Shown piece by piece: positions 1 to 5,992 of a stretch of DNA of 39,367 nt. The notes below the pieces were generated by a model. It was not told the origin of the DNA. It saw only the letters and a program-made list of their open reading frames with translations, and searched no databases. Origin of the DNA: Gordonia sp. (in: high G+C Gram-positive bacteria) (GTDB taxonomy: Bacteria > Actinomycetota > Actinomycetes > Mycobacteriales > Mycobacteriaceae); the NCBI RefSeq assembly GCF_012515855.1, contig NZ_JAAYXO010000209.1, positions 1-39,367 of the forward strand. Reading direction: 5' to 3'. The translations under genes and the position numbers were made by a program. Positions within the stretch are counted from its first letter, which is position 1; each line of letters begins with the position of its first letter.

Positions 1-910
1 CGCTGCCGGTGAAGAGGATGCCATTGAGGCTCCCGGTGTCTGAGCTGCCCCCGCCGAGGCTGCCGCTGCCCGGAGCCTGGTCGACCTGCACGGTGTTCGT
101 GACGGTGACCGGCTTGTCGCTGCTGATGACGGCCTTCAAGGCGTAGTTGCCCGCCTTGCGCGGCACCCAGGTGCAGGTGACCATGTGGTTCTCGTCGAGT
201 TCGAGGTTTCCGCAGCCCTCCACGGCTTTGCCGTCCGCGGTCAGCACCACGCGATCACCGGGACGCCCGTCCGGGTTCTTCACCGTGATCAGGACGTCGT
301 TGTTCGTGATCGCGTCGCGCGGAGCGATCGACACGCCGGCGACACCCGGGGTGACGTTGATCTTCGGCCCGACGAACGGGAAATCACCCTTGTCGCCGAC
401 CCAGGTGGTCGAGTACTCGAGACCGCCGGTGTTGAGCTCGCCGGTGTTGCACATGAGCAGATAATCCTGCGACCACGTGATTCCCTCCCACGAATTCGCA
501 CCGGGTGCATCGACCTTCACCCAGCCCGGACCGGACGTGACTTCGCCGGGACTCTGCGTGCCCTCGTGGCTCGGGTTGTTGGTGTAGGTCTTCCCGCTCA
601 CCTTCCACACCGAAGTGTTGGGAACCGGCCGCATGCACCGCGGGTGGTTGTCCTGCACCGAGTACACGAGCCAGCTGAGCTTGCGCGTCAACCGGTTCGT
701 GACGGTGATGACCTCACCGTTCGCGATGTTGCCGTTCACCAGCTTGGGGCCGCTGACCTCGCGCTCCCAGTTCACAGCGTCACTGCCGTCCCGCGCCGGG
801 CCGACCGTGTCGGCGTCGGCCGACCCCGTCTCGACCAACGTTCCGGTTGCGGCGATCGCGGCGATCGCGCCGACTGCTGCGAACCGTCGCAGCGCACTCT
901 TGATGTTCAC
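1..910 (-). CDS. Secreted Ig-like domain protein (C-terminus beyond window)
   Basis: The frame is open from a GTG at 910 to the window edge (303 codons), so the C-terminus is missing. The start is set by a GGAGGAGG ribosome site just upstream. Residues 1-33 form a Sec-type signal peptide: basic MNIKSALRRF, then an Ala-rich hydrophobic stretch ending near GSADA. The mature part is rich in beta-forming residues. Cysteine-containing segments (DNHPRCM, LLMCNTG) are followed by a module starting near GPKINVTPGVAGVSI and containing GCGNLELDENHMVTCTW, which looks like a bacterial Ig-like domain with one disulfide. A Gly/Ser-rich stretch begins near the left edge. I do not recognise a named family. 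An exported surface or extracellular protein is inferred. Its promoter must lie within 911-1112. Confidence 0.75.
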   Translation of the reverse strand, partial: MNIKSALRRFAAVGAIAAIAATGTLVETGSADADTVGPARDGSDAVNWEREVSGPKLVNGNIANGEVITVTNRLTRKLSWLVYSVQDNHPRCMRPVPNTSVWKVSGKTYTNNPSHEGTQSPGEVTSGPGWVKVDAPGANSWEGITWSQDYLLMCNTGELNTGGLEYSTTWVGDKGDFPFVGPKINVTPGVAGVSIAPRDAITNNDVLITVKNPDGRPGDRVVLTADGKAVEGCGNLELDENHMVTCTWVPRKAGNYALKAVISSDKPVTVTNTVQVDQAPGSGSLGGGSSDTGSLNGILFTGS

Positions 911-1112
911 GCATCCTCCTCCGTGGCCGGGTGCGGGACCTGATGGCAGGGCACCTCAGCATTGCGTCTGCCTAGAACCTAGGGAGGAGTGCCAGGACAC
1001 AACCAGCCGCGATGAGTGAGACGGCACATTCTTTCGGCTGTGCGCACAAAACCGTCTCGGGTTCGTTCGTTCGTCCTACACTGCCTGGCCCTCGCCGTCC
1101 GACACCGAAGAC

Positions 1113-1150
1113 GTCGAACGCCCGCCGGGAGAACCCGACGGGCGTTCGAC
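1113..1150 (-). terminator. Hairpin terminator of the acyl-CoA dehydrogenase gene
   Basis: A perfect 12-bp inverted repeat, GTCGAACGCCCG (1113-1124) and CGGGCGTTCGAC (1139-1150), has a 14-base loop. It lies 17 bases past the stop codon at 1168 of the leftward gene. No clear U-tract follows, as is common in high-G+C actinobacteria. Confidence 0.7.
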
Positions 1151-1167
1151 AGCGACTGATTCCGACG

Positions 1168-2394
1168 CTACTGGGCCAGCAGACCCTTCGCGACGTGAGT
1201 CACCTGGATCTCGTTGGACCCGGCGTAGATCATGAGCGACTTGGCGTCACGAGCGAGCTGCTCGACGCGATACTCGGCCATGTAGCCGTTGCCGCCGAAG
1301 AGTTGGACGGCTTCCATCGCCACCTCTGTCGCGGCGCGCGAGGAGTACAGCTTCATCGCCGAGGCCTGCGCGAGGGTCGGCGGCTTGCCCGCCTTCGAGG
1401 CCTCCATCGCGACGAACAGCATGTTCTGCACGTTGAGGCGGGCGATCTCCATCTCGGCGAGCTTCAGCTGAATCAGCTGGAACTTCGCGATCTCCTGTCC
1501 CCAGAGAGTTCGCGACTTCGCGTACTCGATCGACAGTCGCTGGCACTCGTTGATGATGCCGAGCGAGAGGGCTGCGATTCCTATGCGCTCCGCGGTGAAA
1601 CCCGCCTTGGCGCTGGCGCCGCCGCGCTTGTCCGATCCGGTGTCCTCCGTCTCGCCGAGCAGACGATCCTTACTGACGCGGATGTTGTCGAAGAACAGCT
1701 CACCGGTGGGCGAGCTCATCATGCCCATCTTCTTGAACGCCTTGCTCTGCGTGAGCCCCTCCATGCCCTTGTCCAGGACGAAGGTGAGGACCTTGCGGTC
1801 GCGCATCGGGGTGCCGTCACCCTCGTCGAGCTTGGCGAAGACCACCATCGTGTCGGCGTGCGGGCCGTTGGTGATGAACGTCTTATTGCCCTTGAGGATG
1901 TAGTCGTCGCCGTCGCGGCGAACCGTGGTCTTCATCCCGCCGAGCGCATCGGAACCACTGTCGGGTTCGGTGATGGCCCAGGCTCCGACCTTCTCCATGG
2001 TGACCAGTTCGGGCAGCCAGCGCTTCTTCTGCGCCAGGGTGCCGCGGCTTCGGATGGTCGAGACCGTCAGCCCCATCGAGACACCCATCGACGAGATGAG
2101 GCCGAGGCTGACGCCCGCCATCTCCATGTTCAAGATGAGGAACATGGAATTGGCCAGGGTGCTGGAGCCCCCACCGGCCTTGCGCTCCTCGCCTGCCTCT
2201 TCCGCGGCGATCTCCGCCTGCAGGTTCTCGGCATTCATCGAGTCCATGCCGAAGGCGGCGAGCATCTTGCGCAGAATGTCGTACGGCGGCATCTCACCTG
2301 TCTCGAGGGCGTCGACGTGGGGACGCACCTCCTTCTCGATGAACCCGCGCACCGCTTCGCGGACCATCTGATCTTCCTCAGACCACTCGAACAT
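1168..2394 (-). CDS. Acyl-CoA dehydrogenase, FadE family
   Basis: A 408-residue FAD-dependent acyl-CoA dehydrogenase, catalysing alpha,beta-desaturation of an acyl-CoA with electrons passed to ETF. Visible parts are the N-terminal helical domain, the middle beta domain with the flavin/substrate motif GAWAITEPDSGSDA, and a C-terminal helical bundle ending in RDAKSLMIYAGSNEIQ. Where medium- and short-chain enzymes have the catalytic Glu (IYEGT), this protein has Ala (IYAGS). A Glu is instead present in FTAERIGIAALSLG, the helix-G position used by isovaleryl-CoA and long-chain dehydrogenases. ATG 2394 is preferred to the in-frame TTG 2397 because GGAGG lies at 2398-2402. A hairpin follows the gene and a KstR-like box precedes it. 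The exact substrate cannot be assigned; branched or steroid-derived acyl-CoA is an inference. Confidence 0.92.
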   Translation of the reverse strand: MFEWSEEDQMVREAVRGFIEKEVRPHVDALETGEMPPYDILRKMLAAFGMDSMNAENLQAEIAAEEAGEERKAGGGSSTLANSMFLILNMEMAGVSLGLISSMGVSMGLTVSTIRSRGTLAQKKRWLPELVTMEKVGAWAITEPDSGSDALGGMKTTVRRDGDDYILKGNKTFITNGPHADTMVVFAKLDEGDGTPMRDRKVLTFVLDKGMEGLTQSKAFKKMGMMSSPTGELFFDNIRVSKDRLLGETEDTGSDKRGGASAKAGFTAERIGIAALSLGIINECQRLSIEYAKSRTLWGQEIAKFQLIQLKLAEMEIARLNVQNMLFVAMEASKAGKPPTLAQASAMKLYSSRAATEVAMEAVQLFGGNGYMAEYRVEQLARDAKSLMIYAGSNEIQVTHVAKGLLAQ

Positions 2395-2407
2395 CAAGCC
2401 TCCAAAC

Positions 2408-2421
2408 TAGAACACGTTTCA
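2408..2421. promoter_or_regulatory. KstR-like operator
   Basis: TAGAACACGTTTCA matches the published KstR consensus TnnAACnnGTTnnA at every fixed position. It lies 13 bases upstream of the acyl-CoA dehydrogenase start, where a repressor would block transcription. KstR controls cholesterol catabolism in mycobacteria and rhodococci. Assignment here rests on the motif and its position only. Confidence 0.5.
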
Positions 2422-2485
2422 CTTGGACTCGACGGTAGTCTAACCGCGCTGTCGACGTCGACGGCAGGCCGAACACGCGGGCAGG

Positions 2486-3241
2486 TCAGAGGGCCGATCC
2501 GTCACGGCGGCGCGTCGTCTCCGCCAGGCGGATCTGCCAGTCGCGGTTCAACCACATCTCGACCAACTCCGGCTGCACCGATGCGGACCGCGCCCACCGA
2601 TGAATCAGCGCGTTGTATCGGACGTACCGTCGCACCGAATAGGTGGATACCGACGACGCCACCATCCAGCCGTGCCAGGTGAGACTGCCGGCAGAGTCGT
2701 TGTCGAGCAGCTGCGGTCGATCGCCGCCCCGACCGATCGCCCAGCAGTACAGCGACATCAGCGAGTGACCGACCCCGGGAGCCGTCGGCCAACCCGACCA
2801 GTCGCGGTAGGCCGAGGCCTCGAACAGACCCGGAGCACTGCGGCACGCGATCAGCGCCCGTTCGACGGCCTCGAACCGTCGGCCGCTCTGCGGCTCGCGG
2901 ATGTCGACGAATCGGCGGTTCCCGCCACGGGAAGGGTGTTCGGCGAGCCACGCCGCGCACATGTACAGGCGGTCGAACTCGGGTTCCTCGCCCATCTCGA
3001 GCCCGGGTACCCCGGGCTCGAGGTCTCCGCGCCGAATGAACGCCTTTCCCTTCCACACCTGGTTTCCGTCTACGGTGCGCCCACTCACCTGCGCCGGGAT
3101 CTGACGGTTCGCCAAACGGTCGTTCCACCAGTCCAGATCGACTTCGACGACGTCCTCGAGAACCGCTTCGGGGTACGGCTGACGGGTGCACCAGTCGATG
3201 CCTTCGACAGGGATCTCCAGGTGAGCGTCTCGATCGTCCAT
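2486..3241 (-). CDS. Conserved hypothetical protein, last gene of cbt operon
   Basis: A 251-residue protein I do not recognise, from ATG 3241 (MDDRDAHLEIP); an in-frame ATG at 3250 would add three residues, and neither has a strong ribosome site. It has no signal peptide or membrane segment and is rich in Trp and Arg (DLDWWNDRL, AYRDWSGWPTAPG, LTWHGWMVASS, MWLNRDWQIRLAETTRRR), suggesting a compact soluble protein. There are few cysteines and no obvious metal or nucleotide motif. It starts 55 bases after the degenerate phosphatase gene on the same strand, so it is probably the fourth gene of the riboswitch-controlled cbtB-cbtA unit. A link to cobalt or cobalamin is inferred from position alone. 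Confidence 0.7.
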   Translation of the reverse strand: MDDRDAHLEIPVEGIDWCTRQPYPEAVLEDVVEVDLDWWNDRLANRQIPAQVSGRTVDGNQVWKGKAFIRRGDLEPGVPGLEMGEEPEFDRLYMCAAWLAEHPSRGGNRRFVDIREPQSGRRFEAVERALIACRSAPGLFEASAYRDWSGWPTAPGVGHSLMSLYCWAIGRGGDRPQLLDNDSAGSLTWHGWMVASSVSTYSVRRYVRYNALIHRWARSASVQPELVEMWLNRDWQIRLAETTRRRDGSAL

Positions 3242-3296
3242 GCGGCGCATGATGCCAGGCGGGTACGACAGACTCGGCGCGCGCCGGTGCGACCCT

Positions 3297-3773
3297 TCAC
3301 AGCGCTGCGATGTGCACGCTCGCCGGCCGCACCTCGGTGCTGAAGAAGTTGTCCGGCGCACCGCAGAGCAGCGCCTGAGCCACGGGGCCGGCCACAACAA
3401 GGACCTCCGCGTCGATCGCGGCTGTCGCGCCGCGGATCCGGGCGACAAAGGCCGTCACCGACTCGCCGCCGTGCCCGGTCCAGTCCGGATCGGTGAACCA
3501 GGCGCCGAGGTCGACCTGCGGCACCGCTTCCGGACCCAGCCCCTGCCATCCGCCGACGTCGAGGCTGGTCAGCGCCGAGTCGACGACGAATGACGGTCGG
3601 ATTGCGGAGGCCGTCTGGACCGCTGAGACTTCGGGGCCGACGGTCAGCTTTCCGGTGTCGTCGAGCACGGAAGCCAGCACCGCGGCGTCGCGAAGGCCGC
3701 GTCGGTCGAGCACACCGCGTTCACCGCCGAACCGCACCGACCGGTTCGGTGCGGTTCGGGCGGCGACCACCAC
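3297..3773 (-). CDS. Degenerate histidine-phosphatase-like protein
   Basis: A 158-residue protein starting at GTG 3773, 11 bases after the cbtA stop. The fold resembles the histidine phosphatase (phosphoglycerate mutase) superfamily: an N-terminal strand VVVAARTAP, a middle portion and a C-terminal strand VLVVAGPVAQALL. Both catalytic signatures are changed. The usual RHGxT is replaced by ARTAPNRSVRF, and the second catalytic His (normally in SHGG or THGG) is replaced by AGPV. Similar degenerate proteins are annotated simply as histidine phosphatase family beside cbtAB in related actinobacteria, to my recollection. It is therefore probably not a phosphatase; a binding or accessory role in cobalt uptake or B12 synthesis is inferred. 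Confidence 0.75.
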   Translation of the reverse strand: MVVAARTAPNRSVRFGGERGVLDRRGLRDAAVLASVLDDTGKLTVGPEVSAVQTASAIRPSFVVDSALTSLDVGGWQGLGPEAVPQVDLGAWFTDPDWTGHGGESVTAFVARIRGATAAIDAEVLVVAGPVAQALLCGAPDNFFSTEVRPASVHIAAL

Positions 3774-3784
3774 GCGAAACGTTC

Positions 3785-4594
3785 TCAGGCCGGAACCGTC
3801 GAGACTCGACGATCCGCGGAGGACGCCTCGCGCCTCATCAAGACGCCGAGCAGAAGGACGAAGACCGTCGTCAACACCGTCCAGAGGATCACCTGGTTCG
3901 CGACCGCATAGATCCGGAAGTCCGCGACCACCTGACCCGGGAACCCCGCTCCGACGATCCTCTCTCCGTCCATCACCGGTCCCGGAACCTCGGCGAACTC
4001 GGGCAGCGGAATCGCCACCAGCGTCACCGCAACGAGGTAGGCGATAGCTGCCACGATGCCCGCACGGAGGCCGCCCAACCGGTCCGACAGCCAGAACGCG
4101 ACGGCTGCCGCTCCGATCATCAGGACCACCGAGACCAGGGTCAGCGTCAAGTACGCGCCGGAGCGGGCACCGATCGTGTCCTCCTCACCCACCGCGGGCG
4201 GGTTCGGCGGGTACACGAAGTACGGGACACCGATCACCGCAACAAAGGCCGCGGCGCCGAGGACCGCGGCGACGACGCGCGGGTCGGTCGCCGGCCACCG
4301 ACGGCCGACGTAGGCCCACACGATGGTGAACGCCACGGCGAAGAAGGCGCCCATCGCCGTCGCGAAGACCATCGTGCCGACGCCGGCACCGATGTTCTCC
4401 TGCACGCTCCGGCTGAACAACTCGTGGCCGTGAGCATGCTCCCCGGTGATCAGGGACTCCGCATGCGATCGCTCTTCTTCATACTCGATGGCCAGCGCCA
4501 CCTGCGGTTCGATGAAGATGCGGGCGTAGATGAATGCCACGATTCCGGCGATCAAGCCTGCGAGCAGACCTGCGCCGGTGAATTTGCGCTCCAT
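3785..4594 (-). CDS. cbtA: Cobalt transporter subunit CbtA
   Basis: A 269-residue membrane protein of the CbtA family, the predicted permease of a B12-regulated cobalt uptake system. It begins MERKFTGAGLLAGLIAGIV, with an N-terminal membrane segment. A polar loop follows with EEERSHAE and the histidine-rich GEHAHGHELF, typical of this family and likely metal-binding. About four further hydrophobic segments follow, near GTMVFATAMGAFFAVAFTIV, VVAAVLGAAAFVAVIGV, TLTLVSVVLMIGAAAVAF and a final one near VILWTVLTTVFVLLLGVL. It lies 19 bases downstream of cbtB in the same operon, under the cobalamin riboswitch, so synthesis should fall when B12 is plentiful. Confidence 0.9.
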   Translation of the reverse strand: MERKFTGAGLLAGLIAGIVAFIYARIFIEPQVALAIEYEEERSHAESLITGEHAHGHELFSRSVQENIGAGVGTMVFATAMGAFFAVAFTIVWAYVGRRWPATDPRVVAAVLGAAAFVAVIGVPYFVYPPNPPAVGEEDTIGARSGAYLTLTLVSVVLMIGAAAVAFWLSDRLGGLRAGIVAAIAYLVAVTLVAIPLPEFAEVPGPVMDGERIVGAGFPGQVVADFRIYAVANQVILWTVLTTVFVLLLGVLMRREASSADRRVSTVPA

Positions 4595-4613
4595 TCTTCA
4601 GTTCTCTCCCGGC

Positions 4614-4838
4614 TCAGTGGCAGGGGAAGCCGAGGAAGTGGCGCGCGTCGTGCACGAACTCGTGCACGTGAGTGTCACTGCCGAAGACCGAGACGGCGCC
4701 CTGGTCGTAGCCGAGGAAGTAGTACGCCAGCGAAGCCAGCAGGATGACTGCGGTGAGCCAGAGCGCCGCGCTCGCGGCAGAGGCAGTGGGAAGGGCCAGC
4801 GCGCGGGGCTGCTGAGTCCTCGCGATTGATGCGGTCAT
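4614..4838 (-). CDS. cbtB: Cobalt transporter subunit CbtB
   Basis: A 74-residue protein with one membrane segment (ALWLTAVILLASLAYYFLGYD) and the family's histidine-rich C-terminus, HVHEFVHDARHFLGFPCH, which probably binds Co2+ and delivers it to CbtA. ATG 4838 gives the normal family length of about 60-75 residues. The ribosome site is weak (AGGA about 12 bases upstream). It is the first gene after the cobalamin riboswitch and heads the leftward unit cbtB, cbtA, degenerate phosphatase, unknown protein. Confidence 0.92.
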   Translation of the reverse strand: MTASIARTQQPRALALPTASAASAALWLTAVILLASLAYYFLGYDQGAVSVFGSDTHVHEFVHDARHFLGFPCH

Positions 4839-4884
4839 GACAATGCACGTCCTGTTCTCCGGATTCTCGCGTCCGGGTCGATTC

Positions 4885-5035
4885 TCGTTGTGCCGACGTG
4901 ACTGTCTGACTCGCACTCCCTCACGGGACTGCCCACAGTGGCGCGACCGCTCCGGGTTCTGACCGGATTAATCACGACGGCCCGAGAAGCGTACCGCCGC
5001 CCGAGTATGCGCAGCCAGCGTGTCGCTCGTTCGAT
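4885..5035 (-). ncRNA. Cobalamin (AdoCbl) riboswitch upstream of cbtB
   Basis: Read on the minus strand, this leader contains the conserved B12-riboswitch blocks in order: TAATCCGGT...CCGG, then CGGTCGCGCCACTGT (complement of 4935-4949), a short variable hairpin, and GCGAGTCAGACAG (complement of 4902-4914). These match the GCCACTG B12 box and the GAGTCAGA element of the class. It lies 47 bases before cbtB, so ligand binding probably masks the cbtB ribosome site or terminates transcription. The ends are approximate. The gene-free stretch 4839-5171 holds this riboswitch; the rest, 5036-5171, has only a small inverted repeat (GTGGC...GCCAC, 5076-5093) and the unrecognised promoter of the next rightward gene. 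Confidence 0.85.
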
Positions 5036-5171
5036 GGAACAGCAGATTCGTGTCACCACATCCCAGTGATCGGGAAGTGGCGGCCGATGGCCACGGTGAC
5101 CACGCACTTTGTGAATCCGATCACGCCGCACGGACGTGATCGCACCCCCTCCCACCCCTGAAGGGAACCTC

Positions 5172-5887
5172 GTGAGTGTTCTGAAGAATCGCGTCACCGC
5201 GCTGGTGACTGCGCTGTTCGCCGCCGTCGTGATGCTGGTGTCCGGCGGAGCGACCGCCGTCGCAGCCCCGCAGACCGGCGAAATGTTCGTCACTTTCGTC
5301 CGCCACGGCGAGTCCGCGGGCAATACCTCCGGACTGATCGACACCTCGACGCCCGGCCCGGGCCTCACGGCCAAGGCCAGGCGCAGTCGGCGGCCGTCGC
5401 TCGACTCCTCTCCGATCGCAAGTTCGACGGCATCTTCGCGTCGAAGATGGTTCGCTCCCAACAGACCGCGCAGCCGACGTCCACGCTGCGCCGGCTGCCG
5501 ATCGTCGTGGAGCCGGGCTTCCACGAGATCGAGGCCGGTCGCTGGGAAGGCACGCCGGAGAAGGATTCGATGCGCACTTACCTCGCGGCCCCGCTGCAGT
5601 GGCTGGGCGGCAACCTCGACGCCCGCATCCCCGGATCGATCGACGGGCACGAGTTCGTCAAGCGCGTCAACGACTCGCTGCGCGCGGTCAAGAACCGCGG
5701 CAGCAAGCGCCCGGTGATCTTCTCGCACGGCGGAACCATCATGTTCTGGACCCTGCTGACGGTCTCGAACCCCGACATGAGCAAGTTGCAGACCGACCCG
5801 ATCCACAACACCGGCCGCGTGGTGGTCAAGGGCACCCCGGACAAGGGCTGGAAGCTGATCGAGTGGGACGGCAAGGCCGCGGCCTGA
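5172..5887 (+). pseudogene. Secreted histidine phosphatase, frameshifted
   Basis: The first frame (GTG 5172, AAGGGA site at 5161) encodes a signal peptide (residues 1-33, hydrophobic core VTALVTALFAAVVMLVSG, cleavage near AVAA) and the intact catalytic motif RHGES at residues 44-48. After GLTAK, at about 5375, the frame is lost. Reading one base out of phase restores a family-like sequence (GQAQSAAVARLLSDRKFDGIF...) through the second catalytic motif SHGGT to TGA at 5887. Restoring one G to the GG at 5375-5376 yields a normal protein of about 238 residues. All other parts look well conserved, so this is either a very recent mutation or a sequencing error. The function would be an exported phosphatase of the phosphoglycerate mutase superfamily, substrate unknown. 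Confidence 0.85.
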
Positions 5888-5941
5888 TCGGACCCGTACT
5901 ACGCCGCGCAGCGTGACCCTGTACGGCCCGGAACCCCGCAG

Positions 5942-5974
5942 GCCCCCGACAGTCGCACCTCGACTGTCGGGGGC
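5942..5974 (+). terminator. Strong hairpin terminator
   Basis: A perfect 13-bp stem, GCCCCCGACAGTC (5942-5954) with GACTGTCGGGGGC (5962-5974), and a 7-base loop. It lies 54 bases past the phosphatase stop and 18 bases before the preferred lhr start. It should end phosphatase transcription; lhr must then start from a promoter overlapping the hairpin or rely on readthrough. Confidence 0.75.
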
Positions 5975-5992
5975 ATGCGCTTGAATGGAACA

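Noticed and set aside
5076-5093. Inverted repeat GTGGC...GCCAC upstream of the phosphatase pseudogene
   Set aside because: Only five paired bases with an eight-base spacer in G/C-rich DNA; too weak to call an operator or terminator.
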